Shown: piece after piece, positions 24,937 through 33,085 of the stretch
Layout of the letters: each line of letters opens with the position of its first letter
Numbering within the stretch: the first letter of the stretch is position 1
Source: Alphaproteobacteria bacterium
GTDB lineage: Bacteria > Myxococcota_A > UBA796 > UBA2385
Length of the DNA: 64,000 nucleotides
NCBI GenBank assembly: GCA_020632755.1
Contig: JACKEY010000013.1
Span: forward strand, 112,408-176,407
Direction: 5' to 3'
Made by a program: the position numbers and the translations under genes
Notes under the pieces: generated by a model
What the model was told of the DNA's origin: nothing
Seen by the model: the letters and a program-made list of their open reading frames with translations, nothing else
Databases searched by the model: none

Positions 24937-25869
24937 TCAGCCCAGCGGGTTGCCCTCGGCGTCGTTCAGCTGCTCGAACCGGGCGGGGTCGTCGGTCCAG
25001 TGGATGCAGGTCACCGGGCAGGCGTCGATGGCGTCCTGGATCAGGTCCATCGGGCCTTCCTGGGCCAGGACGACGGCCTTGGCGTCGTCGGGCAGGCCGA
25101 AGACGTGGTCGGTGTTCTCGACGCAGGTGCCGCAGTTGATGCACTCCCACTGGTCGATGATCAGCGTGTCGCCGCGGGCCTTGGCGCGCGAGGAGTCGTT
25201 GTCGACGGGGCCCCAGTACTCGGCGCCGTCGGCGGCCGTCTGCACGCCGCCCTCGACCTCGAAGTCGATGCCGCTGGTGGCGCGCACCTCGGGGGCCGGC
25301 GCGACCGCCTCGATGGCGCCTCCCGTCTTTGCGATGAGCGCTGCGATGCCGCCGGCGGCGGGCTTCTTCCGGGCCTCGGCGGCGGCCTTCTCTGCGGCCT
25401 TCTCTGCGGCCTCGGCTTCCTTGCGGGCGCGGATCTCGGCCTTCTTGCGCTCGGCCTCCTCGCGCAGGCGCTCGACCTCGTCGGCGTCGCGCCCGCCTTC
25501 GGTCTGGCGGACCTCGGCGGCGGGCTCGGGCGTGGCGGGGGCCGGCTTCGCGGCGGCGGCCTTCTTCTTGGGGGCGGCCTTCTTCTTTGGGGCCGACTTC
25601 TTCTTCGCGGCCGGCGTCGGGGTCGCCTCGACCGGCGCCTCCTCGACCGGCGCCTCCTCGACCGGAGCCGCCTCGACGGGAGCTGGCTCGACCGGCGCCG
25701 CCTCGACCGGCGCTACCTCGACCGGCGCCGGGGCCGGCGCGACGGGCCGCTCGGCGCCGAAGGTGATCGGATCGGCGGCGGGCGCCGGCTCCTCGCCCCG
25801 CACCATGCGGTGCACACGACGGAGACCGGGGGTGCGGCGGACGACCTTGCCGACCATGGAACGCAGCAT
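24937..25869 (-). CDS. Ferredoxin-type iron-sulphur protein with long low-complexity tether
   Basis: 310 aa. A basic N-terminus (about 1-25) leads into an APVE-repeat stretch (about 45-85) and a Lys/Ala-rich stretch (about 88-107). An acidic-basic helical region follows (about 125-175, likely coiled coil). The C-terminal 75 residues form a ferredoxin with CINCGTC at about 242-248 and CPVTC from about 283, enough ligands for one [4Fe-4S] cluster. Likely a small electron carrier held at a distance from a partner or surface by the disordered linker. No signal peptide, so cytoplasmic. Converges on kdsA with about 31 bases between. No oxidoreductase partner lies nearby. Confidence 0.85.
   Translation of the reverse strand: MLRSMVGKVVRRTPGLRRVHRMVRGEEPAPAADPITFGAERPVAPAPAPVEVAPVEAAPVEPAPVEAAPVEEAPVEEAPVEATPTPAAKKKSAPKKKAAPKKKAAAAKPAPATPEPAAEVRQTEGGRDADEVERLREEAERKKAEIRARKEAEAAEKAAEKAAAEARKKPAAGGIAALIAKTGGAIEAVAPAPEVRATSGIDFEVEGGVQTAADGAEYWGPVDNDSSRAKARGDTLIIDQWECINCGTCVENTDHVFGLPDDAKAVVLAQEGPMDLIQDAIDACPVTCIHWTDDPARFEQLNDAEGNPLG
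25625..25731 (-). repeat. 15-bp imperfect tandem repeat encoding APVEx units
   Basis: About seven units of roughly cctcgaccggcgcct on the plus strand encode the (A)PVE repeats of the ferredoxin tether. The third-position differences between units show this is not a very recent expansion. Confidence 0.65.
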
Positions 25870-25972
25870 GTCTGCTCCGGAGAGGGGCGCGAAGGGGGCG
25901 CACGGTAGCCGCTGTGCGTCCCGGTCGTGTAACTCCCGTCCCGCGCGGCACGAAGGGGCGGTTCCGTGACGC

Positions 25973-27703
25973 TCAGGGCCCCGACAGCCAGCTCATCAGC
26001 CGGTCTTCGAGGGGGAGCAGGGACTCGTAGACCAGCCGGCACTCGGGGTCCTCCTGCAGCCGGGCGAACAGCGGCTCGTCGAGGAGGAGGCGCTCGCCGG
26101 ACCGGGCGGCGATGCCGAGGTCCTCGGCCAGCTGGACCAGCTCGGCGTCGCCCAGGCCGTCGAGGGGCGGACGCAGCACGGTCCAGCCCTGGGCCGACGC
26201 GAACCGGGCCAGCACGTCGACCACGGCGCCGAGCTCGCCACGGCGCCAGCTGACGACGGGCACGTCGCGGGGGCCGCCGCTGCGCAGCACCAGCCGGCCC
26301 GGGTTGCGGCGGCCGGCGAGCAGCAGGGCGCCGAGCATCGACAGCACGGGCGCGTGGGCCAGGGCCCGCAGGCGGACGCTCAGGTTGTCGGCCAGGGCGC
26401 GTGGGGCGGCTTCACCGGGGCAGAGCAGGCCACCGTGCACGCGCACGCGGACGTCGACGGGGCCCGGAAGGCGTACGCCGGCGGGCGCCTCGCGGTCCTT
26501 GCGCAGGCGATGGTTCAGCTCGGAGACGCCCGCACCCGCCAGGACCAGCGAGCGGGGGAAGGCCACCGCGAGCCCGGGGCTGTCCAGGCAGTCGACGAAG
26601 GGGTCGTCGGTCTCGGCGTGGGGGGCGCCGGCGGGTCCCGCGACGGGCATGCCGGCCAGCCGGCGGCCCATCAGCAGGCCGTCCAGGGCGCCCTCGACCT
26701 CGCCGGGCTGCAGGCGGCGGCCGAAGATGCGCAGGTCCCACTCGGCGAACCGCCGGGCCAGGCGGGTCAGGCGGTTGCGCAGCTCGACGTCGGCCGGCGT
26801 CGCGGTGCCGTCCCGGGTCCGCAGCAGGGCGGCGGCGCCTTCCTGCAGGCCGTCGAGGTACTCGCGGTAGAGGGGGTCGGTCAGTGCGACCAGCACGGGG
26901 TCCTCGGCGACCTCGCGGCGGCGGGCGGCGCCGGCGGTGGCCACCAGCCGCTCGTCGACGCGCACGGCGTCCCCGCGGCGGGCGGCCATCTCGACGTAGG
27001 GGCCCAGGGGCGCCTCGGCGACGCCGACGTGGTCGAGCAGGGCGCGCAGCTGGCCGGTGCCGAGCTCGCCGTGGTCCAGCAGCGCGAGCAGCAGGCGGCG
27101 GTAGACGTCGGGGCTCTCGGCGACGCCGGCCCGGGCGTCGACCGTGGCCTCGACGTGCACCTCGCGGGCCTTGGGGAAGGGCAGGGCCAGCTGGTCGCCG
27201 CGGGGGGCCTTGGGGCTCGGCCGCAGGTGGACGGCGGGCTCGATCAGGCTGCGCACGGCGCTGGCCCGGCGGCGGGCCGTGCTCTCGGACATCGACGGCT
27301 CGCGGGCCTGGATGATGTCGGCGATCTCCTTGCTGTCGGGCAGGCCGTCCCCGCCGGCGGGGCCGTCGGCGGGAGGGGCGTTCTTCAGCGCCGCGGTCAT
27401 CACGGCGGCGGCCAGCGGGTTGCTCCAGACGGCTTCGGCGTAGACGCGGCGCTGGTCTTCGGGCTCGGCGAAGGCCAGGGCCAGCCCCCGCGGCGTCAGG
27501 CGCAGCTCCACGCCACCGTCGAGCAGGCCGAGCCACTCGGCGGCCTGGGTGTAGTAGTGGACCGTGCGCAGCTCGACCTCGAGCAGCTCGGCCAGGGCGC
27601 CGGGGCGGCGGATGCCGGTCGCGATGAAGCCGACCAGCCGCAGCAGCAGCCGGGGGTTGTTGGCGTTGGGGACCAGCTCGGCCCGGGGGCGTCGTCCGTC
27701 CAT
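25973..27703 (-). CDS. Unrecognised protein with winged-helix-like N-terminal domains
   Basis: 576 aa from ATG 27703; longer forms of the frame read through the divergent promoter region and look non-coding. Residues about 10-95 look like a winged-helix DNA-binding fold (RRPGALAELLEVELRTVHYYTQAAEWLGLL), with a second helix-turn-helix-like part near 130-165 (SMSESTARRRASAVRSL). The middle 300 residues are mixed alpha/beta with no motif recognised. No P-loop, nuclease or membrane segment is seen. Divergent from the gene at 27843 with about 139 bases between the starts, an arrangement common for a regulator and its target. Function unknown. Confidence 0.75.
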   Translation of the reverse strand: MDGRRPRAELVPNANNPRLLLRLVGFIATGIRRPGALAELLEVELRTVHYYTQAAEWLGLLDGGVELRLTPRGLALAFAEPEDQRRVYAEAVWSNPLAAAVMTAALKNAPPADGPAGGDGLPDSKEIADIIQAREPSMSESTARRRASAVRSLIEPAVHLRPSPKAPRGDQLALPFPKAREVHVEATVDARAGVAESPDVYRRLLLALLDHGELGTGQLRALLDHVGVAEAPLGPYVEMAARRGDAVRVDERLVATAGAARRREVAEDPVLVALTDPLYREYLDGLQEGAAALLRTRDGTATPADVELRNRLTRLARRFAEWDLRIFGRRLQPGEVEGALDGLLMGRRLAGMPVAGPAGAPHAETDDPFVDCLDSPGLAVAFPRSLVLAGAGVSELNHRLRKDREAPAGVRLPGPVDVRVRVHGGLLCPGEAAPRALADNLSVRLRALAHAPVLSMLGALLLAGRRNPGRLVLRSGGPRDVPVVSWRRGELGAVVDVLARFASAQGWTVLRPPLDGLGDAELVQLAEDLGIAARSGERLLLDEPLFARLQEDPECRLVYESLLPLEDRLMSWLSGP

Positions 27704-27807
27704 GGCCGGCTGCACTCCAGCAGAAGAGAGGCCCGATGGCCCCCGCGGTGGCGCGGATACTATCGCGAGACGGGCGCGATTCCTAAGGTGATACCTGAGC
27801 CAGGACG

Positions 27808-27836
27808 TTGACACGTTGAGACCTGCCGCCTACGCT
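27808..27836 (+). promoter_or_regulatory. Sigma-70-type promoter in the divergent region
   Basis: TTGACA at 27808-27813, a 17-base spacer and TACGCT at 27831-27836. The predicted start of transcription falls at or within a base or two of the ATG at 27843, so the mRNA would be leaderless. It is the best-scoring promoter by eye in the window. Confidence 0.6.
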
Positions 27837-27842
27837 CGCGTC

Positions 27843-28931
27843 ATGGCCCACGCTCCCGCCGTCGCTGTCGCTGCTTCCTCCCCCGCTCTCGACCGGGCGG
27901 CCTTCGGCGGCGCGCGCATCGCGCGGCGGATCCGGGTCGCGTCGCTGGCCGGCCCTCGCCCCGGCCAGGAGCAGGTGCGCTTCGACCCGGAGCAGCTGTT
28001 CCTCGAGACCGCCCTGCGCGGCCGCGCGGCCCGCCAGGTCCGCACCTGGCTGCGGCGCATGGACCCCGTCTTCGTGCGCACCCCGCGGTGGAGCCGCCCC
28101 CAGACCTTCCTCGAAGACGTCGCCCTGGACCTCGCCGTCGGCGAGCCCGCCATCGGCTGCCGCACGGTCGGCTTCCGGCCGCTGAAGTCCCGCGGCCCGG
28201 GCAGCGCCTGGACCTTCCTGCTCGACGTGTTCGGCCACCTCGGCCGCGGCAGCATCCTGTCCGGCCCTGCGACCGTCGCCGACCGCGAGGGCTTCCGCTG
28301 GGCGCTGGCCCAGTGCCTGGAAGACGCCCACAGCCGCAGCCAGCACCGGCTGGCCGTGCTGCTGCACGGGGTCGAGCACCTGCCGGTGGAGGTGTTCACC
28401 GACCTGACCGAGGAGTGGGCCGCCTACCAGGGCCGCCACCCCGAAGGTGTGCGGGTGGCCCTGCTGGTCGCCGGCGCCGAGCGCCCCCGCTGGCTGCAGC
28501 TGGTCGGCATGCGCGAGATCGAGCTCGAGGACTTCGGCCTGCCCGAAGCCATCGCCGCGCTGGTCCAGGCCACCGGCCCGATCTCGCCGCGGCGCGCCCG
28601 GGCCCTGGCCCGGTTCACCGGCGGCATCCCGGCGGTCATCGACGCCCTGGCCCCGCTGGTCGTCGCCCGCGGCGACCGGCTGCGCCCGGAAGAGGTCATC
28701 GAGGGCATCGGCGGCCTGGGCGACGAGATCCGCGGCGCCCTGGACATCGTCAGCGCCGACGACCACCTGGCCGACCGGCTGCACACCCTGTCCGACGGCG
28801 ACTCGCACACCGAGTACGTCGAGGTCGACGACCCGCTGATCGCCGCCGGGCTGGTGCGGCGCGTCCGCAGCCACGGCCTGCCGCACGTCGCGCTGCGGGC
28901 GCCGGCCCTGGCCCAGCTCATCGGGGCCTGA
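27843..28931 (+). CDS. Unrecognised ATPase-like protein without a P-loop
   Basis: 362 aa from ATG 27843, favoured over the TTG at 27816 because the promoter overlaps the latter. Layout resembles STAND/AAA ATPases. A lead-in (FLEDVALDLAVGEPAIGC) precedes a strand where Walker B would sit (HRLAVLLHGVEHL, without the usual Asp-Glu). A sensor-like strand (VRVALLVAGAERP) and a lid-like helical part with RALARFTGGIPAVIDAL follow. No GxxxxGK[ST] loop is found, so ATP hydrolysis is doubtful. Ends with helical repeats. Divergently paired with the winged-helix-like gene. Function unknown; a degenerate sensor or adaptor ATPase is the best guess. Confidence 0.75.
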   Translation: MAHAPAVAVAASSPALDRAAFGGARIARRIRVASLAGPRPGQEQVRFDPEQLFLETALRGRAARQVRTWLRRMDPVFVRTPRWSRPQTFLEDVALDLAVGEPAIGCRTVGFRPLKSRGPGSAWTFLLDVFGHLGRGSILSGPATVADREGFRWALAQCLEDAHSRSQHRLAVLLHGVEHLPVEVFTDLTEEWAAYQGRHPEGVRVALLVAGAERPRWLQLVGMREIELEDFGLPEAIAALVQATGPISPRRARALARFTGGIPAVIDALAPLVVARGDRLRPEEVIEGIGGLGDEIRGALDIVSADDHLADRLHTLSDGDSHTEYVEVDDPLIAAGLVRRVRSHGLPHVALRAPALAQLIGA

Positions 28932-28960
28932 TCCGGCGCCGGGTCAGCGGGCCCGGACGC

Positions 28961-29272
28961 TCACATCCGGAAGCGGTCCTTGAGGGCCTGCAGGGCGGCG
29001 GGATCGTTCGTCTTGATCTTGCCGCGGGCGATGTCGATGGGCCCGGGCATCTTGCCGTGCAGGACCATCTTCTCGAACAGGGCCGGGTCGCACTTGAGCA
29101 CGACGTCGGCGTTGTCGACGGTCTTGCCGGGCACCGCCTCGCAGCGGTCGGCGTGCATGCTGACGGTCCACTTCTCGGGCCCGACGCTGAAGTAGTAGGT
29201 CTTGGTGGCCATCCCGGGGGAGGGCACGTAGCGGGAGGGCATCGCCTGGAAGATCTCGCGGACCTTGGACAC
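28961..29272 (-). CDS. SCP2 sterol-carrier-domain protein
   Basis: 103 aa, essentially one SCP2 domain: strands YYFSVGPEKWTVSMHADRC and ADVVLKCDPALFEKMVLHGKM, then IARGKIKTNDPAAL, the typical end of the fold. SCP2 domains bind lipids or acyl chains in a hydrophobic tunnel; bacterial stand-alone members have no assigned reaction. GTG start with GGAG 5 bases upstream. TATGCT at about 29314-29319 on the same strand may be its -10 element. Convergent with the gene ending at 28931. Confidence 0.88.
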   Translation of the reverse strand: MSKVREIFQAMPSRYVPSPGMATKTYYFSVGPEKWTVSMHADRCEAVPGKTVDNADVVLKCDPALFEKMVLHGKMPGPIDIARGKIKTNDPAALQALKDRFRM

Positions 29273-29376
29273 GGTCGCTCCGAGGTGGGGGTGGGGGAGG
29301 GGAGGAGGGCCCCAGCATAGGGGAGGAGGAGGCAGAGGCGAGATAGCAGGGGGGGCACCCCGTCGGGAGCCTCCCC

Positions 29377-31554
29377 ATGTCAGACCCCGCCGCCGACTAC
29401 GCCGCCCGCCGCGAGGGCTGGCGCACCATGGACCTCGACGCCGCCCGCCGGCGCGTCGACGCGCTGGTGCCCGAGCTCAACCGCCACAACCGGCTGTACC
29501 ACGAGCTCGCCGCCCCCGAGATCGACGACCGCGAGTACGACCTGCTGTTCCGCGAGCTCGAGGTGCTCGAGCAGCGCTTCCCGGACCTGCGGCGGGCCGA
29601 CAGCCCCACCGCTCGCGTCGGCGGCGCCCCGGTCGACAAGCTGCCGCCCTTCGAGCACCGCGTGCCGATGCTGTCGCTGGGCAACGCCTTCTCGGCCGAC
29701 GAGCTGGTCGAGTTCGACGAGCGCTGCAAGCGCTTCCTGGGCGACGACGCGCCCGCCGTGATCCGCTACGTCGTGGAACCCAAGCTCGACGGGCTGGCCA
29801 TGGAGCTCGTCTACCAGGACGGCCGGCTGGTCGCGGCCGGCACCCGCGGCGACGGCCAGACCGGCGAGACCGTGACCCACACCGTGCGGACCATTCGCAC
29901 CGTGCCCCTGCGGCTGGACCCGGCCGGCGACCCGCCCCCCACCCTGTCGGTGCGCGGCGAGGTCCTGTTCGAGCTGGCCGGCTTCGAGGCGATGAACGCC
30001 GCCCGCGAGGCCCGGGGCGAGAAGCTCTACGAGAACCCCCGCAACACGGCGGCCGGGACCATCCGCCAGCTGGATCCGGGGCCCGCCAGCCGGCGTCCGC
30101 TGCTGTTCATGGCCCACTCCGCCGGCGAAGGCATCGACGCCCCCGCCCACAGCGTGCTGCTGCAGCGCATCGCGCGCCTGGGCTTCCAGATCAACCCCCA
30201 CAACCGCGTCTGCGAGGGCATCGAGCAGGTCGTGGCCGCCATCGAGGAGATCGGCCGGCTGCGCCACGACCTGCCCTACGAGATCGACGGCGCCGTGGTG
30301 AAGGTCGACGACACGGCGCTGCAGGACGCGCTCGGCTTCGTCACCCGCAGCCCGCGGTGGGCGACGGCCTACAAGTACCCGCCCGACCGCGTGCAGACGC
30401 CCCTGGACGACGTCGAGTACAGCGTCGGCCGGACCGGGGTGCTGACCCCGGTGGCCAAGCTGTCGCCGGTGCGCGTCGGCGGCGTGACCGTGCGCAACGC
30501 GACCCTGCACAACGAGCACCAGATGCAGCGCTCGATGCGTGTCTTCGACCAGGCCGCCGGCGCTGCCCGGGTCGACGCCGACGGCGACGAGCTGCGCACC
30601 GGCCTGCGCCACGGCGACGTGGTCGTGCTGCAGCGGGCCGGCGACGTGATACCCCAGGTGCTCGGCGTGATCGATGCCCCCGACCGCGAGACCCGCCCGC
30701 TGCACGCCTTCCCGTCGACCTGCCCGGTCTGCGGTCACGAGGTCGTGCGCGAGGAGAACCCGAAGGAACCCGACAAGGTCAGCATCCGCTGCCCCAACCG
30801 GCTGGGCTGCAGGGCCCAGCTGGAAGCCGCCCTGCGTCACTTCGTGAGTCGTCGGGCGATGGACGTCGAGGGCCTGGGCGAGAAGCTGGTGACCCAGCTG
30901 GTCGACGAGGAGCTGGTGGCCCGCCCGAGCGACCTGTACGCCCTCGAGGCGCGGGTGCTCGAGAACCTGGACCGGATGGGCCGCAAGTCGGCGGACAACC
31001 TGGTCGACGCCCTGCAGCAGAGCAAGGCGCGGCCCCTGGACCGCGCCGTCTTCGCCCTGGGCATCCCGCTGGTCGGCGAAGCCACCGCCCGGGACCTCGC
31101 CACGGCCTTCGGCAGCATCGACGGCATCATGGACGCCGACGAAGCCGCGCTGCTCAAGGTCGACGGCGTCGGCCCCGACGTGGCCCGCCGCGTGCTGGAG
31201 TTCTTCGGCGACCCGCGCAACCGCGAGGAGATCGGACTCCTGAAGGCCGCGGGGGTCGAGTTCCCCGAGGTCGAGGTGCACGAGAGCGCCGGCGAGCAGC
31301 CGCTGACCGGCATGGTCGCCGTGATCACCGGCACCCTGCCGACGATGTCGCGGGACGAGGCAAAGGCGCTGCTCACCGCGGCCGGCGCCAAGGTCACCGG
31401 CTCGGTCAGCAAGAAGACCAGCTTCCTGCTGGCGGGCGAGGCCGCCGGCAGCAAGCTCACCAAGGCCCAGGATCTGGGCGTGCCCATCATCGACGAGGCC
31501 GGCATGATGCGGCTGCTGGGCGGCGCCGCCCTGGGAGAGGTGGCCGATGGCTGA
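29377..31554 (+). CDS. ligA: NAD-dependent DNA ligase LigA
   Basis: 725 aa, slightly longer than the usual 670-700. Domain order: Ia (about 18-80, HNRLYHELAAPEIDDREYD), adenylation domain with the active lysine K136 in EPKLDGLAMEL, and OB fold. A four-cysteine zinc finger (CPVCG ... C ... C, about 449-475), helix-hairpin-helix repeats (about 500-620) and a C-terminal BRCT (about 640-720) follow. Joins nicks during replication and repair using NAD. An insertion of about 15 residues in the OB region (near 395, QAAGAARVDADGDE) accounts for part of the extra length. ATG preceded by GGGAG. The next gene starts inside its 3' end. Confidence 0.97.
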   Translation: MSDPAADYAARREGWRTMDLDAARRRVDALVPELNRHNRLYHELAAPEIDDREYDLLFRELEVLEQRFPDLRRADSPTARVGGAPVDKLPPFEHRVPMLSLGNAFSADELVEFDERCKRFLGDDAPAVIRYVVEPKLDGLAMELVYQDGRLVAAGTRGDGQTGETVTHTVRTIRTVPLRLDPAGDPPPTLSVRGEVLFELAGFEAMNAAREARGEKLYENPRNTAAGTIRQLDPGPASRRPLLFMAHSAGEGIDAPAHSVLLQRIARLGFQINPHNRVCEGIEQVVAAIEEIGRLRHDLPYEIDGAVVKVDDTALQDALGFVTRSPRWATAYKYPPDRVQTPLDDVEYSVGRTGVLTPVAKLSPVRVGGVTVRNATLHNEHQMQRSMRVFDQAAGAARVDADGDELRTGLRHGDVVVLQRAGDVIPQVLGVIDAPDRETRPLHAFPSTCPVCGHEVVREENPKEPDKVSIRCPNRLGCRAQLEAALRHFVSRRAMDVEGLGEKLVTQLVDEELVARPSDLYALEARVLENLDRMGRKSADNLVDALQQSKARPLDRAVFALGIPLVGEATARDLATAFGSIDGIMDADEAALLKVDGVGPDVARRVLEFFGDPRNREEIGLLKAAGVEFPEVEVHESAGEQPLTGMVAVITGTLPTMSRDEAKALLTAAGAKVTGSVSKKTSFLLAGEAAGSKLTKAQDLGVPIIDEAGMMRLLGGAALGEVADG

Positions 31555-32320
31555 GCGTTTGTCGATCGCCGGCATGCTGCCGGCACTGCTGCCGGCGGCC
31601 CTGCTGCTGCCCGGCTGCGTCTCCGACCACGGCACGCTGGCGGCGCTGCAGGCCGCCTACGGCGAAGAGACCGTCGGGCTGGCCCAGGACGCGGTCGTCA
31701 GCGCCACGCTGCTCGGGGCCCTGGCCGCGGATGCCTGCGTGGGCGGGGGCGCCGCCGGCTGGGCCGGCCTGTTCACCGGCGAGCCGCTGCCGGTCGACAG
31801 CGCGCTGGCCGCGGCTCTCGGCGACCCGGCGATCCTCGCGATCGAGGCCGACGAGACCGGGACCACCCTGTCGCTGGCTGGCCTGTCGGCCTTCGGCCAC
31901 GACGACCTGGACGCCGTGCTGGTGCTGGTCGGCGCCGCGCCCCTGCGGCTGTCGCTGACCACCGGCGACGGCAGCGGCACCGCCGACCTCGAGGTGTCCG
32001 CCGGCTGCACCGCCGAGCGGGCGGCCGTCAGCGGCACCGTCTCGGCGGCCGGCGAGCTGGCCCAGACGGTGACCTTGCCGGCGCCCGACGACGAAGGCGC
32101 CGGGCTGTCCTACCCAGGCGCCGAGCCGTGGCTGCCGGGGGCGGGCACCCTGCGCTGGTCTGCGCCCGTGAGCGGCGTCAGCCGCGCCATCGTGACGGCG
32201 GACGCCTCGGAGATCGACGACGGGGCCGGCGACGCCACCTGGCCCGCCACCGCGAAGGGCGGCGAGACGGCAAACGAAGCGGGCTGGGAAGCAGACGTCG
32301 CGATCGTGCTCGCGCCGTAG
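31547..32320 (+). CDS. Putative lipoprotein, unknown function
   Basis: 257 aa with a type II signal sequence ending LLPGC at about residue 24. The rest is Ala/Gly/Thr-rich and beta-predicted, with one further pair of cysteines (about 64 and 150). No domain recognised. Its ATG lies 8 bases before the ligA stop, so its translation is probably coupled to ligA although no functional link is evident. Converges on trmJ with 9 bases between stops. Confidence 0.75.
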   Translation: MAERLSIAGMLPALLPAALLLPGCVSDHGTLAALQAAYGEETVGLAQDAVVSATLLGALAADACVGGGAAGWAGLFTGEPLPVDSALAAALGDPAILAIEADETGTTLSLAGLSAFGHDDLDAVLVLVGAAPLRLSLTTGDGSGTADLEVSAGCTAERAAVSGTVSAAGELAQTVTLPAPDDEGAGLSYPGAEPWLPGAGTLRWSAPVSGVSRAIVTADASEIDDGAGDATWPATAKGGETANEAGWEADVAIVLAP

Positions 32321-32329
32321 CCGCCTCGG

Positions 32330-33085
32330 CTACTCCTCTCCCTCGCCCCGCAGCGCCGCCATCCGCGGGTCGTCGGGGTGCTCCAGCGCCCAGCGGGCAT
32401 GGGCGGCCCAGCCGCGCAGCATGCCGGCCTCGCTGTGGTCGGGAGCGAGCCGGGCGAGCAGCGTCTGGACGGTCGCGCGCACCTGCTCGGGGCTGCGGCT
32501 GCGCAGGTAGCCGCTGCGCGCCAGCACCGCGAGCGCGTCGTCCGACAGGGCGCTGAGCAGGGCGGTGGGCGCGTGCTTGCGGGGCGGCAGGGGATCGGCG
32601 TGGTCTTCGGACCAGCGGGCCCGCAGGGCGTGGGCCGTCACCGTGATCGCCTGGGCCAGGTTCAACGAGCTGTGATCGCCGGTCGGCAGGGTCAGCAGGG
32701 CGCGGCAGGCCTTCAGATCGTCGTTCTCCAGCCCGCTCGGCTCGGGGCCGAACAAGATGGCGGCAGGACCCGGCTGGTCCTGGATCTGCGCGCCCAGCTC
32801 GGCCGGGCCCCACACGGGCCAGGGCCAGCGTCGGCGGCGCGCCGTGGTCGCCACGACCAGCTTCGCGTCGGCCACCGCCTCGTCCACGGTGGCGACGATG
32901 CGCGCCTCGTCGATGACGTGGTGGGCGCCGGGCGCCCGCCAGCGGGCCTGGTCCGGGTCGAAGCAGGCCGGAGCGACCAGCACCAGCCCGCCCAGGCCGT
33001 GGTTGGCGATGGCGCGCGCCGCCATGCCGACGTTGGCCGGGCCATGGGGGCGCACCATCACGATGCGCACATCGGTCAGGTCCAC
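32330..33085 (-). CDS. trmJ: TrmJ-type tRNA/rRNA 2'-O-methyltransferase (SPOUT)
   Basis: 251 aa. SPOUT-fold motifs are present: HGPANVGMAARAIANHGL (motif 1), AILFGPEPSGLEN (motif 2) and LPTGDHSSLNLAQAITV (motif 3, the knot). TrmJ methylates ribose at position 32 of tRNAs using S-adenosylmethionine. The C-terminal part (about 165-245) is helical as in TrmJ. The GTG start directly follows the stop of the Hsp70 gene with no spacer (TGAGTG), so the two are co-translated. Other TrmH-family members methylate rRNA; TrmJ is favoured by the C-terminal extension. Confidence 0.88.
   Translation of the reverse strand: MDLTDVRIVMVRPHGPANVGMAARAIANHGLGGLVLVAPACFDPDQARWRAPGAHHVIDEARIVATVDEAVADAKLVVATTARRRRWPWPVWGPAELGAQIQDQPGPAAILFGPEPSGLENDDLKACRALLTLPTGDHSSLNLAQAITVTAHALRARWSEDHADPLPPRKHAPTALLSALSDDALAVLARSGYLRSRSPEQVRATVQTLLARLAPDHSEAGMLRGWAAHARWALEHPDDPRMAALRGEGEE

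Noticed and set aside
26412..27536. A minus-strand frame rich in Arg/Pro inside the winged-helix-like gene
   Set aside because: Out-of-frame shadow; its composition (RR/PG/AR runs) is that of a GC-rich alternative frame.
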